Below are positions 27,627 to 38,705 of a stretch of 64,000 nt of DNA, piece by piece; position 1 is the stretch's first letter, and each line of letters opens with the position of its first letter. This stretch comes from Flavobacterium tegetincola DSM 22377 (GTDB lineage: Bacteria; Bacteroidota; Bacteroidia; Flavobacteriales; Flavobacteriaceae): positions 186,001 to 250,000 of the forward strand of contig NZ_AUDN01000007.1 of assembly GCF_000425485.1 (NCBI RefSeq). The letters run 5' to 3'. A program made the position numbers and the translations under genes. The notes beneath the pieces were generated by a model, which did no database searches, was not told the DNA's origin, and saw only the letters and a list, made by a program, of their open reading frames with translations.

Positions 27627-28001
27627 ATGAAATTTTATCAACGTTTTGCTTATTATTCATTGGGAATGATCATTGGTTTGGTCTTCTTAATTATGTTCCT
27701 TAATGGAAAAGAAATGAGTTGCAGTTACTTCCCAAATGCACGTGTTTTAAAAGACTTGCGAACCAAACCTTTTCACTATTCGGATGAAGCAACAGCAAAA
27801 CTGAATCAGAAATGGGTAGACACAAGCGATATTAGAAAAACTTTGACGTATGGAGATGTAATTTTTAATAAAAGTAATATACCTACAGGAAGCGGAAAAC
27901 TATACGTAATTGAAGGTAGAAATGCTAAAAATGAACCAATTACACTTGAAGTCATTAATTACAGTGATAAGGTATTTTTGAAGGACATTAAAAAAGAGTA
28001 A
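27627..28001 (+). CDS. DUF4258-like membrane-anchored protein
   Basis: A 124-residue protein with one N-terminal membrane helix (about 6-26, YYSLGMIIGLVFLIMFL). A small soluble domain follows (LKDLRTKP, LTYGDVIFNKS, LYVIEG) and resembles the DUF4258 fold found in Bacteroidetes; function unknown. The ATG at 27627 is chosen because an in-frame TTG at 27609 lies inside the -7 promoter element. It directly precedes tRNA-Val. Confidence 0.8.
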   Translation: MKFYQRFAYYSLGMIIGLVFLIMFLNGKEMSCSYFPNARVLKDLRTKPFHYSDEATAKLNQKWVDTSDIRKTLTYGDVIFNKSNIPTGSGKLYVIEGRNAKNEPITLEVINYSDKVFLKDIKKE

Positions 28002-28019
28002 ATTATTTTGAAAAAGCTG

Positions 28020-28049
28020 TTGTAAATGTCAAATGTTGTTGTATATTTG
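28020..28049 (+). promoter_or_regulatory. Promoter of tRNA-Val
   Basis: TTG (28020-28022), 19-base gap, TATATTTG (28042-28049), ending 12 bases before the tRNA 5' end. Confidence 0.75.
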
Positions 28050-28061
28050 CACTCGCAATAA

Positions 28062-28136
28062 GGGCGATTAGCTCAGCTGGTTCAGAGCACCTCGTTTACA
28101 CCGAGGGGGTCGGGGGTTCGAACCCCTCATCGCCCA
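28062..28136 (+). tRNA. tRNA-Val (anticodon TAC)
   Basis: A 75-base cloverleaf. The acceptor stem GGGCGAT pairs with ATCGCCC, the discriminator is A, and the anticodon loop is TTTACAC (anticodon TAC). The T-arm is GGGGG TTCGAAC CCCTC (one mismatch). The 3' CCA is not encoded. Confidence 0.95.
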
Positions 28137-28140
28137 CAGA

Positions 28141-28172
28141 AAACTTCAACAGAAATGTTGGAGTTTTTTTTT
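28141..28172 (+). terminator. Terminator of tRNA-Val
   Basis: An AACTTCAAC / GTTGGAGTT stem (one G-T-type irregularity) followed by nine T, starting 6 bases after the tRNA. Confidence 0.75.
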
Positions 28173-28503
28173 GGTCTAATTTTACAAAATTGTTCGTGAT
28201 TTTTATAAAAAGTCCTAAGAACGCTTTAGTCGTGATTTATCTTCAAATATGTTACGTTAGCTGAATTGAAGATAATTATTTCGTTCCTCCTATGTAAATT
28301 GTAATGAGATTGCATTCGATACTCACATTAGTCAACATTTAGTCAAAATACGTTTGCTAAAGAAGCTTAGCACTCTATTTTAATGGTGCTTTCTGTACAA
28401 AATAGATTCAATTACACAGTTTAATTTCACTGAGGTATAAGTTGTTGAAAGCAAAAAAAAGAGTCCAAATTGGACTCCTTATTTTTTATAACTGTTGTAA
28501 AAA
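28173..28503. other. Gene-free gap with inverted and direct repeats
   Basis: 331 bases without a convincing gene. It holds a 10-bp perfect inverted repeat (28237-28246 with 28266-28275), a second 8-bp one (28374-28381 with 28399-28406), and the octamer TTAGTCAA twice, 11 bases apart (28328 and 28339). The last ~50 bases are the ychF terminator. No TAnnTTTG element and no conserved RNA family was recognised. Confidence 0.5.
28453..28487 (-). terminator. Terminator of ychF
   Basis: GAGTCCA (28461-28467) pairs with TGGACTC (28471-28477), with A and T runs outside; read on the minus strand after the ychF stop. Confidence 0.8.
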
Positions 28504-29598
28504 TTATACGTTAAATCTAAAGTGCATTACGTCTCCATCTTTTACAATATACTCTTTACCTTCTACTCGTAGTTTACCAGCTTCTTTTACTTTAGCTTCT
28601 GAACCGAAAGATTCAAAGTCACTAAACGCAATAACTTCCGCACGAATAAAACCTTTTTCAAAATCAGTATGGATTACTCCAGCTGCTTTTGGAGCAGTGT
28701 CACCAATATTGATGGTCCAAGCACGCACTTCTTTTACACCTGCTGTAAAATAAGTTTGTAATTTTAAAAGTCGGTAAGCTGCACGAACTAAAACAGCAGA
28801 ACCTGGCTCGGTCAATCCCATATCTTCCAAGAAAACTTGACGTTCCTCGTAACTCTCCAATTCAGTAATATCTGCTTCAGCACCAACAGAGAGAATAATT
28901 ACTTCTGCATCTTCGTCTTTAACCAATTCTCTAACTTGGTCAACATATTTATTACCTTTTACAGCAGAATCTTCATCAACATTACAAACATATAAAACCG
29001 GTTTTGTAGTAATCAACTGAAAGTCTTCCATCAACGCTTCTTCATCGTTGTTTTGGGGCGTAACGGTTCTTGCAGATTTCGCTTGCAATAAAGTTTCTCT
29101 AATACGATCTAGCAAACCTTTTTCAGTAATTGCTTCCTTATTACCCGTTTTTGCAGCACGATTTACTTTTTCCAAACGTTTTTCAACGGTTTCTAAATCT
29201 TTTAATTGCAATTCAATGTCAATAGTTTCTTTGTCACGGATTGGATTAACGTTCCCATCGACGTGAATGATATTGTCATTATCAAAACAACGCAATACGT
29301 GAATAATTGCATTACATTCTCTAATATTTCCTAAAAACTGGTTTCCTAAACCTTCACCTTTACTCGCTCCTTTAACTAGACCTGCAATATCTACAATATC
29401 AACAGTTGCCATTTGAACGCGTTCTGGTTTTACCAATTCCTCTAATTTTGCAATTCGCGGATCTGGAACGTTGACTACTCCAATATTGGGTTCGATAGTA
29501 CAAAACGGAAAGTTAGCACTTTGCGCTTTTGCATTTGATAAACAATTAAATAAAGTTGACTTCCCAACATTCGGTAATCCTACAATTCCTGCTTTCAT
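28504..29598 (-). CDS. ychF: YchF/Ola1-family ATPase
   Basis: A 364-residue OBG-like P-loop NTPase that prefers ATP and associates with ribosomes; it is involved in stress and redox responses. The G1 motif is GLPNVGKSTLF, and G3 is DIAGLVKGASKGEGLGN. The usual NKxD is changed to NVDE, the hallmark that shifts specificity to ATP. A coiled-coil insertion (about 125-165) and the C-terminal TGS domain (ending GDVMHFRFNV) are complete. It is monocistronic, with its own -7 element. Confidence 0.96.
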   Translation of the reverse strand: MKAGIVGLPNVGKSTLFNCLSNAKAQSANFPFCTIEPNIGVVNVPDPRIAKLEELVKPERVQMATVDIVDIAGLVKGASKGEGLGNQFLGNIRECNAIIHVLRCFDNDNIIHVDGNVNPIRDKETIDIELQLKDLETVEKRLEKVNRAAKTGNKEAITEKGLLDRIRETLLQAKSARTVTPQNNDEEALMEDFQLITTKPVLYVCNVDEDSAVKGNKYVDQVRELVKDEDAEVIILSVGAEADITELESYEERQVFLEDMGLTEPGSAVLVRAAYRLLKLQTYFTAGVKEVRAWTINIGDTAPKAAGVIHTDFEKGFIRAEVIAFSDFESFGSEAKVKEAGKLRVEGKEYIVKDGDVMHFRFNV

Positions 29599-29621
29599 TA
29601 GATTCAGTTTTTAAAAGTGTG

Positions 29622-29629
29622 CAAATATA
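29622..29629 (-). promoter_or_regulatory. -7 promoter element of ychF
   Basis: Minus-strand TATATTTG, exact match, 23 bases before the ychF ATG. Confidence 0.5.
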
Positions 29630-29740
29630 CATTTTATGTTGCATAAATGAAATAACTATTCCGTCGGATTTCAACAATATTCTGTCCTAGAACATAACAT
29701 TTTCAAGTAATAGAGTAATAAAAACTTTCTACATGACACG

Positions 29741-29748
29741 TATCTTTG
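29741..29748 (+). promoter_or_regulatory. -7 promoter element of the secreted protein gene at 29779
   Basis: TATCTTTG, exact match, 30 bases before the ATG. Confidence 0.5.
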
Positions 29749-29778
29749 TTATAAATTATTAATCTAAAATTTAGCATT

Positions 29779-30318
29779 ATGAAAAATATCATGACATTAG
29801 CATTTGCATTACTACTTTCAGCTAGTATGCAGGCTCAAAACACTAACGTGACAGACGTTACAAAAAAAACAATTACTACTGTAAAAGATTCTGACGGAAC
29901 AAAGCAAGTAGTTAAAGAACAGAATATAAGAGCAAAGCAAAATATTGAATTGGAAAATGCCGATTCTAAAGCTTTGAATAAGAATTTAAAAGATTCACCG
30001 GTGGAGATGGTTTCCACTACAACTGTAACCAATCCTGATGGAACTACTCGAACTGTTGCAATGGATCGAAGTGCGGCTTACCAATACAATGGTGTGAATT
30101 ATATGTTAGCTTTAGATCCTTCAGGTTATGTAGTAACAGACGTGAATAATGTACAAATTGGACTTTTGAGAGCTACTACAAACAATAGTTTTATCTTTAA
30201 GGGAAAAAATTCTATTTCAATTGGATATTTTGACGTTGAAGGCAATCTAGTTTTAGATACTTACGATGATGCTTCCGATAAGGTAACGACTAGAACATTT
30301 ATCAAAATGGAGCGATAA
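29779..30318 (+). CDS. Secreted hypothetical protein
   Basis: A 179-residue exported protein with a cleavable signal peptide (MKNIMTLAFALLLSASMQAQ). The mature N-terminal third is rich in Thr, Val, Lys and Asp and low in complexity (VTDVTKKTITTVKDSDGTK). Two TTTV or TTVK-DGT-like motifs (about 32-42 and 78-92) look like an internal repeat. The C-terminal part is predicted to be beta-rich. It is a periplasmic or surface protein of unknown role. It has its own promoter and a shared terminator. Confidence 0.75.
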   Translation: MKNIMTLAFALLLSASMQAQNTNVTDVTKKTITTVKDSDGTKQVVKEQNIRAKQNIELENADSKALNKNLKDSPVEMVSTTTVTNPDGTTRTVAMDRSAAYQYNGVNYMLALDPSGYVVTDVNNVQIGLLRATTNNSFIFKGKNSISIGYFDVEGNLVLDTYDDASDKVTTRTFIKMER

Positions 30319-30334
30319 AAAACTCCGATGCAAT

Positions 30335-30380
30335 AAAAAAAGCTCCCACTATTCATCTTGAATTTTGGGAGCTTTTTTTT
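30335..30380. terminator. Bidirectional terminator, secreted protein gene / mgsA
   Basis: AGCTCCCA (30341-30348) pairs with TGGGAGCT (30366-30373), flanked by A and T runs, between convergent genes. Confidence 0.8.
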
Positions 30381-30401
30381 TATAAAATTTAATGAATTAC
30401 A

Positions 30402-30767
30402 TTATTCGATAGCACTTAATAATAACTGAGCGGTTGCTTCGTTTGTTGCCAATGGAATATTATGAACGTCACATACTCTGATTAGCATGTTAATATCCAC
30501 TTCATGAGGATGACTGGAATTGGGGTCTTTGAAGAAAAGAACCATTTGAGTTTTACCTTCTGCCACTCGAGCAGCAATTTGAGCGTCACCACCCATTGGA
30601 CCTGAAAGCATTTTTAAAACTTTAAACCCTGCATTTTCTGCCTTACTTCCTGTTGTTCCGGTAGCTACCATTTGAATTTCATTTCGAGACAGCACAGCTT
30701 TATTTTTATTCAAGAACTGAACCATGTCGGCTTTCATTCGATCGTGGGCAATAATTGCAATTTCCAT
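30402..30767 (-). CDS. mgsA: Methylglyoxal synthase
   Basis: Turns dihydroxyacetone phosphate into methylglyoxal and phosphate, a phosphate-releasing bypass of lower glycolysis. The protein has 121 residues. IAHDRMK (substrate-site His and Lys), GTTGSKAE (phosphate loop), GPMGGDAQIAARVAEG with the catalytic Asp, and FFKDPNSSHPHEVDI are all intact. It is the second gene of a pair, 2 bases after the BadF-type kinase, next to gapA and pfkA; the grouping suggests adjustment of triose-phosphate flow. Confidence 0.95.
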   Translation of the reverse strand: MEIAIIAHDRMKADMVQFLNKNKAVLSRNEIQMVATGTTGSKAENAGFKVLKMLSGPMGGDAQIAARVAEGKTQMVLFFKDPNSSHPHEVDINMLIRVCDVHNIPLATNEATAQLLLSAIE

Positions 30768-30769
30768 AT

Positions 30770-31621
30770 TTATCGATTTAGTAAATGATATTGAATCAAG
30801 CCATCAATTGGCCTACGCAACACGTTTCCAACAGTTAATTTATTTTCTGCTAAAACCATTTGGAGCTCTTCTTTTAAATAAAAAGCTATGGAACCAATGA
30901 AGTGGACGGGAACTTCCCGGCAATTGTCAAATTGTGTGATGTAATTATCTACAAAGTCCTGCATTGCAGATCGTATAATTTTTTGACAAAACTCATGGTC
31001 TTTATGCTGAATTAAAAATTTTGCAAAAGTAGCCAAGTACGCATTGGGATTGGCTTCTTTATATAGATTATGTTTGATTGCATCAGCATCTAAGTTGTAT
31101 TCTTTTTCAAAAATTTGTGCTAAGTCTGAAGGCATTTTATTAAAATAATAACCTCGAATTAATTGACGTCCAAACTGGTTTCCACTGCAATCATCCATTG
31201 CAATGTATCCTAACGACTGTACTTTTTGATGCAAAATAGTTCCATCAAAATAACTGCAATTAGAACCTGTTCCTAAAATAGATACAATTGCTTTTTCGCC
31301 TTTGGGTGTAGTAGCGTAAACTGCTGCATAGGTGTCTTCTTGAACGGAAACATTTGCATTGGCAAAATACGTTTCAAATACTTTTGATAAAAATTTTTTC
31401 ATTCTATCTGTACCACAACCTGCTCCGTAAAAATATAAATGTGTAACATTATTTTTATTGTGTAAAATATCGAAACGGTCGTCCAGTCGTGCAGTGATTT
31501 GATCTTCGTCTAAAACTTCGGGATTGAGTCCTAAAGTTTGGGTGGTAAACAATACTTTTCCGGAATCGTCTATGGCAATCCAGTCGGCTTTTGTGGAACC
31601 GCTATCTACAAGTAATTTCAT
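30770..31621 (-). CDS. BadF/BcrA-family kinase, N-acetylglucosamine kinase-like
   Basis: A 283-residue sugar kinase of the ASKHA fold. The phosphate-1 motif is DSGSTKADW at 6-14, with a phosphate-2 GTGSN region at about 121-125 and HFIGSIAFYL near the C-terminus. Relatives in Bacteroidetes are annotated as N-acetylglucosamine or glucosamine kinases. The sugar cannot be fixed from sequence, but cell-wall recycling or chitin-derived sugars are likely. It is cotranscribed with mgsA. A structured element lies about 105 bases upstream on the opposite strand. Confidence 0.85.
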   Translation of the reverse strand: MKLLVDSGSTKADWIAIDDSGKVLFTTQTLGLNPEVLDEDQITARLDDRFDILHNKNNVTHLYFYGAGCGTDRMKKFLSKVFETYFANANVSVQEDTYAAVYATTPKGEKAIVSILGTGSNCSYFDGTILHQKVQSLGYIAMDDCSGNQFGRQLIRGYYFNKMPSDLAQIFEKEYNLDADAIKHNLYKEANPNAYLATFAKFLIQHKDHEFCQKIIRSAMQDFVDNYITQFDNCREVPVHFIGSIAFYLKEELQMVLAENKLTVGNVLRRPIDGLIQYHLLNR

Positions 31622-31725
31622 TGTCTTGAAAATTTATATTGAAATATAGTATTTTACTAAATTATGTTTTCTGTGAGAATGAACTTTCTATTGAAAAATA
31701 AACGATATCAAAACCGAAAATCCCT

Positions 31726-31804
31726 AGCCCAGATAGCAGTGGAAATCCTTTATGTCCCGGGGTTCGGGATATAAAGATTGCAACGAATAGCTGGAAATAG
31801 CTCC
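31726..31804 (+). ncRNA. Structured intergenic element, copy 1
   Basis: Outer pairs AGC (31726-31728) with GCT (31800-31802) and CCAG (31729-31732) with CTGG (31791-31794). The 12-base core GATAGCAGTGGA (31732-31743) leads into a long hairpin: AATC (31744-31747) with GATT (31776-31779), a bulged C at 31748, TTTAT with ATAAA, and TCCCG with CGGGA around a five-base loop. Copy 2 at 58.4 kb has the same core, the same bulge and different but still paired stem bases. Similar elements recur between flavobacterial genes; Flavo-1 RNA is a possible identity, untested. It reads opposite to both neighbouring genes. Confidence 0.5.
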
Positions 31805-31807
31805 AAA

Positions 31808-31848
31808 AAACAAAAATCCCATTGAACTACATCAACGGGATTTTTACA
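31808..31848 (-). terminator. Terminator of gapA
   Basis: AAAAATCCC (31812-31820) pairs with GGGATTTTT (31837-31845), with an inner TTGA/TCAA pair; it lies directly after the gapA stop in the minus direction. Confidence 0.8.
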
Positions 31849-31855
31849 ATTATTT

Positions 31856-33899
<2,044 letters not shown>

Positions 33900-33927
33900 G
33901 CAGTGACTAATTTTCTTGCTAATTTAA

Positions 33928-33935
33928 CAAAGATA
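33928..33935 (-). promoter_or_regulatory. -7 promoter element of pfkA
   Basis: Minus-strand TATCTTTG, exact match, 28 bases before the pfkA ATG. Confidence 0.5.
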
Positions 33936-34061
33936 AATTACTTTAAAAGCAAGTGGAATGGTATTTTAGTAAACTGTTATGATTTCAAACGTTTTCGTTG
34001 ATAAGTTTTTAAAAACGCAGGGATAAAGTACTGTTGCGTGCAATTTTCTAGAAGGAAAGGT

Positions 34062-37000
34062 TTAATCCTCCTTTGAAGGAATGGCTTCCGAATTTGGCCT
34101 TACTTGCTCTTTAGTTTCCTTTTTTTTCTCCTTAGTAGGGAAATTCATATTGTTAGGATTCGGATCAGAATCAGGAACCAAATAATCCACTTTAAATTTA
34201 TCCACTTTATATTTCTTAAAGAAGCGATTTACCAATTCTTGGAATGTGTTAAAATCAACTTCGTAAGTAATACCTGCACCTTGCGTATAGCCAATTCCTT
34301 CTCCAATATAGTTGATGTCATTTTCACGATTAAAAACCCGAAGATTCATACTTCCGTCTTCATTGACACGGTACTGGATTTCTACATTTCCAACAATTGC
34401 CGATTCATTAATTCCACCTACAGGAACACCTAATTTTCCATTAACTGTAATGCGTTCGTTAATTTGGGTGGAAACCGTAAATCCTACAGACCCATCAGAT
34501 TCTTGTCCTGGAGTTCGATCGGCAGAAATGATGTCTATTCCCACTTTTAATTTATCATCTGGATCTTGAAAAATATCATCAAAAATACCGCCTGCCGTTT
34601 CAAATAAATTTCGAGTCAAGGCATTTTGATCCACTCCGTCTTGGCTTAAAAAACCGCCAGTACTTAAAAGAGTCAGCGCTTGTGTTTGGCGAATGTCCTT
34701 GTCGCTTAATTTGGTTTGAATTTCCGATTTAAGAACCGAACTTACGGTTGGGAAATTAATTTGAAAATCAGGTTCTGGACTACTTAAACTTCCTGTAATA
34801 CCAATTCCTACTTCCACCGGAACACGACGATTGATACTCGGATTGTCTAGCAAAACGGATGGATTGGCACTGGTTTTATAGATGGCTTCCAAGTCCAATC
34901 GGGCTCTCAATGGATCGCCTTCCCATACAATGGTGCTGAATTTTTTTACTTCAAAACGTTTGTCAATCAGTCCGCGGTATTTAAAATTATAGCTACCTTC
35001 ATATACCTGATAATCACCAATCATGTTGAATTTACCTAACGTATTGATTTCAAGCAAAAGCGTTCCATTTCCTTTAGCTTTCATTCCGTGACCTGTTTCT
35101 CGGTCAAGAATTACTTCAATTTCTGCTTCGGGTGTAATGTTCAAATCAAATTTTAGTTCCAATCCTTTGTAATTTCTAACCGCACTGAAAATTCCCTTTT
35201 CCAAATTGTTTTTTTCCACTGGCGAAAGAAAATGCATGAAACTTTTATTACCTACAGATTCTGCATTATTGATGGGGATTTTAATGGTTGTACCTTGTTT
35301 GGATTCAGCTTCCACTTCAATCAATAAACCGTCTGTAGGTCCTTTAATTTTAGCAATTCCATCGATAAAGGCAGTTCCGTAATAAGCCGCTTCTTCAGAA
35401 TCTTTTGTGTCCAAAACCAACAAGCGATTGGTATTTATCGATAAATCGAGCTTCCAATCTGTAAAGTTTTTATGACCTATGGTTCCATTTAATCTTCCTT
35501 GAGTATTGAATTTTGTATCCTCAATTGTAGCATTTTGTATAATAAATTGATTGGAAGTAACATCTACAATAGAATTTTGTTTGAAGCCCAAATCTACATT
35601 GAGATACGGAATCTTTAAACCTGCATCATCTAGAAAAAGTCGTCCATTGATTTCCAGGTCTTTCACATTTCCTCTAAAATTAGCCGTTCCTGACACCAAA
35701 CCACGTATATTGGAGATTACCTCGCCACCGAGCGGACTTAAAGTAGCTGCATTAAAATTGTTAAGCCTTAAATCCAGATCCATTATGGTCTCTTTATTCT
35801 GGATGGCAAATGTTCCTTCTGCCAAAAACGACTCGACATCTTTATTTTGTAAATTTGACAACACTGTAAATTTTCGGAAATCGTCGTCTCCGACTATGTC
35901 TAAATTTAAATTCCCTAAATCTATAGAATTCATTTGCAAACTGTCCACTCTAATCTGTGCTGTAGGTTGGTATATTTGCTTGTTTTGTTTAAAATTAATT
36001 TTTCCATTTAACTTTCCGTTCACCTTTAAACTGTCTATTGTTGGAATAACCTTGCCTAATTCTACATTTGCAAAATTAAGCTCTAAATCCTTATAGGTTG
36101 AATCTTTGAGACTTCCAAATAATTCAATTTTTTGATCTTCATGCGTCATTACAAAGTTTTCAATGTCAAAGTTTTTTAGGCCTTTATCAAAAACAACTCT
36201 GTGATCCGTATTTTCCTCTTCATTTAAAAACCACATGTAGTCTTTAAAATGAACCTCTGATTTTTTCATACCTATCACACTTTTGTTTTCTGGATTTATG
36301 GTATGGTAAAGATTCAGATTATAGAAATCTTGTGCGTTTTTTCCACCTTTAAATTCTGTTCGCACAAATAATGTGTCATTTGCGGTTACATTAATGAAGC
36401 TAAAGTCGCTTACCTTATAGTACTTTGTTTTGATACTGTCCATTTCAATATATGTATTGTATAATGGATTTTTATTGTCAATATCAACTCGGATTTTATC
36501 AATTATGTTGTCAAAAGCTTTAATATTGGGTGAGTTGAAAACCATTTTAAATTCGTTTTTATCCGAATCTATCGCACCTCTAATAGTTGTATTTAAACCC
36601 AGTTCTATTTCGGGAACAAACACATCAATTATTTTATTGTAAACACTGAAATTAAATTTGACGTATTGTCCTTTGGAAACTTTATTCGGGATGTAATTGG
36701 CATATAGACTTCCTGCTGCATTTTCCATAATGTCAACAAGCTCTTTAAACTTGAATTTACCCACCATTTGCCCTTCAATAATGTCGGGGGAATTTACCGC
36801 AATAGTCCGTTCATTATTTGCATCAAAAGTGGAGGTTATGGTAAAATCGTCAAAAATATAATTGTCTTTATCATTGTTATAAGCAGTTTGCGATATTTTA
36901 ATTTCTCCGGCCAAATCATCAAGTGAATTTCCCGAAACATTCATTGCTACATTTCCTTTAAAAACTGCAATTGAATCATTTACAAAATTAAGTTTGGACA

Positions 37001-38582
37001 AATTTGCATAATCAATGTTAGTCTTAAAATCATATCGCAATACTTTTTTACTCAAATCGACCAAACCGTCAAAATCCATGAATAGATTTGGATCATTGAC
37101 ATTGATAGTTCCTTTAAATATAGGACGCTTAAAATTCCCTTCAATTACAATGTCTGAATAGTTGTACTTATTGTAACTCAATTTTGAAATTCCTCCTTTA
37201 AGATAGGTATCCACATATTGTTCGGTAAATCCTTTACCTTTTATTGCAACGTCCATACTGACGATTCCAATGTCTTTGATGCTTAAAAATTGACCAATAT
37301 TAAACTGATCCAACTCTACATTTCCAGTATAAGTGGCGTTATCTATATTTTCAATTTGAGCCATTTCCAAATCAGATTTGATATTACCCAATTCGGTTCT
37401 CATGAAAAAGTCGGTTTTAATTTCCGATGCCGTCACTTCTGCAGAACCCACAACCATAAATTTTCCTAACTTTCTTAAAATTTCAGGCAGCTTTTTACCC
37501 AGAACGTTGGGCAGCAATTCCGATAAATTATCGTAATCTGAGCTAACATTATAGAAATCACCTTTCATATAAAAGCGCTGTTCATTATCGCCAAAAAGAT
37601 TTTTGAAATTTACATTTCCAATAACTTGAGTTCCTTGGTCATCAATCAATTTAAGATTGTCTAGCATCAAATTATTTAATGGACCTGTAATATGACCTTT
37701 AATATTGAAATTTTTATCCTTTCCTAATTCATTATAGAAGTAGCGAATGTCATTGCTTGAAAGTGTTGCTTCGTCAAATTTTACATCAAATTTTACCTTA
37801 TTAATGAAGTCGGCAAAATCTACGCGGTTGTAAATAAGCTTCGCACTACCTTTAAAATCAGATTCTTTAGTTTTAAACTGAAAGTCATCTATCATTATAC
37901 TTGTGGTAGAATAGCTAAACTGACCGCTTAAACTTTGAATCTTTAAACCGCGATGGTCGCGAAAAGACATTTTATTAATTTTGGTAGTCAAATCGGGACC
38001 TAAAATCTTAAAAGTACTTAAGGACGCTTCTACTTTAGTAAAATCAACACTCTTTGGATTCTGCAAATTTTCATTAATGACTCTAAAAGTGGTATTGGTT
38101 AAATAAGCATTAGTCGCTTCAAAAACGAATTTCTTTCCACTATGAGGTTTATCCGAATCGAATAATTTAACAAAGTTATCTAAATTAGAATCAGATTCAC
38201 CTTTGTAAATTTTCAGGTTAAAAACAACACCGTCCAGTCGAATGTCACCAAAAAGCAAATCGCCATTGAGCATTTTACCAACATCTAAAATGTTAGTTTT
38301 TATTCTGTTGGCAAAAATCAGAGTATCATGATGATGGTCTTTAATCAATACGGATTTAAGTTTTACACCTCCAAAAACGGATACTGCAACTTGTTCAACA
38401 TTGATATCAGTTCCAAAATCATCATTCAACATTCCGGTAATATAGTGACCTATACGGGTTTGAACAAAAGGGAGCGAAAGCACAATCGCTGAAGTTATCA
38501 AAAGTAATATCAGCCCGAGTAATACTCGGAATGTATATATTTTTAGCTTTTGAATTGCGGTTGTTTTTTGTGCTTTTTCCAA
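34062..38582 (-). CDS. tamB: TamB-like translocation/assembly protein
   Basis: A very large (1506-residue) AsmA/DUF490-type protein. One N-terminal membrane helix (about 17-37) anchors it in the inner membrane. A long repetitive beta-rich body follows, of the kind that forms lipid-conducting bridges to the outer membrane. The C-terminal ~400 residues are the DUF490/TamB domain (GKFNMIGDYQVYEGSYNFKY, later GGFLSQDGVDQ). A charged tail ends KEKKKETKEQVRPNSEAIPS. It begins at TTG (38582); the frame is closed by a stop two codons upstream and has no ATG before the membrane helix. It is divergent from tsaD. Confidence 0.9.
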   Translation of the reverse strand: MEKAQKTTAIQKLKIYTFRVLLGLILLLITSAIVLSLPFVQTRIGHYITGMLNDDFGTDINVEQVAVSVFGGVKLKSVLIKDHHHDTLIFANRIKTNILDVGKMLNGDLLFGDIRLDGVVFNLKIYKGESDSNLDNFVKLFDSDKPHSGKKFVFEATNAYLTNTTFRVINENLQNPKSVDFTKVEASLSTFKILGPDLTTKINKMSFRDHRGLKIQSLSGQFSYSTTSIMIDDFQFKTKESDFKGSAKLIYNRVDFADFINKVKFDVKFDEATLSSNDIRYFYNELGKDKNFNIKGHITGPLNNLMLDNLKLIDDQGTQVIGNVNFKNLFGDNEQRFYMKGDFYNVSSDYDNLSELLPNVLGKKLPEILRKLGKFMVVGSAEVTASEIKTDFFMRTELGNIKSDLEMAQIENIDNATYTGNVELDQFNIGQFLSIKDIGIVSMDVAIKGKGFTEQYVDTYLKGGISKLSYNKYNYSDIVIEGNFKRPIFKGTINVNDPNLFMDFDGLVDLSKKVLRYDFKTNIDYANLSKLNFVNDSIAVFKGNVAMNVSGNSLDDLAGEIKISQTAYNNDKDNYIFDDFTITSTFDANNERTIAVNSPDIIEGQMVGKFKFKELVDIMENAAGSLYANYIPNKVSKGQYVKFNFSVYNKIIDVFVPEIELGLNTTIRGAIDSDKNEFKMVFNSPNIKAFDNIIDKIRVDIDNKNPLYNTYIEMDSIKTKYYKVSDFSFINVTANDTLFVRTEFKGGKNAQDFYNLNLYHTINPENKSVIGMKKSEVHFKDYMWFLNEEENTDHRVVFDKGLKNFDIENFVMTHEDQKIELFGSLKDSTYKDLELNFANVELGKVIPTIDSLKVNGKLNGKINFKQNKQIYQPTAQIRVDSLQMNSIDLGNLNLDIVGDDDFRKFTVLSNLQNKDVESFLAEGTFAIQNKETIMDLDLRLNNFNAATLSPLGGEVISNIRGLVSGTANFRGNVKDLEINGRLFLDDAGLKIPYLNVDLGFKQNSIVDVTSNQFIIQNATIEDTKFNTQGRLNGTIGHKNFTDWKLDLSINTNRLLVLDTKDSEEAAYYGTAFIDGIAKIKGPTDGLLIEVEAESKQGTTIKIPINNAESVGNKSFMHFLSPVEKNNLEKGIFSAVRNYKGLELKFDLNITPEAEIEVILDRETGHGMKAKGNGTLLLEINTLGKFNMIGDYQVYEGSYNFKYRGLIDKRFEVKKFSTIVWEGDPLRARLDLEAIYKTSANPSVLLDNPSINRRVPVEVGIGITGSLSSPEPDFQINFPTVSSVLKSEIQTKLSDKDIRQTQALTLLSTGGFLSQDGVDQNALTRNLFETAGGIFDDIFQDPDDKLKVGIDIISADRTPGQESDGSVGFTVSTQINERITVNGKLGVPVGGINESAIVGNVEIQYRVNEDGSMNLRVFNRENDINYIGEGIGYTQGAGITYEVDFNTFQELVNRFFKKYKVDKFKVDYLVPDSDPNPNNMNFPTKEKKKETKEQVRPNSEAIPSKED

Positions 38583-38629
38583 TAATTATATTTTGGCGGT
38601 GTAATGGGAAAACCTCGAAATAAAAATGT

Positions 38630-38637
38630 TATTTTTG
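38630..38637 (+). promoter_or_regulatory. -7 promoter element of the tsaD operon
   Basis: TATTTTTG, exact match, 68 bases before the tsaD ATG, in the gap shared with the divergent tamB gene. Confidence 0.5.
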
Positions 38638-38705
38638 TTACGTTGTAAAAATACAGTTTTTTTGAATCTTACAGCCTATAATAACTCAAAATTCATGCCT
38701 TTTAT

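Noticed and set aside
35551..36096. Open frame of 181 codons opposite tamB
   Set aside because: It lies wholly inside the real tamB gene on the other strand and has no promoter or recognisable domain.
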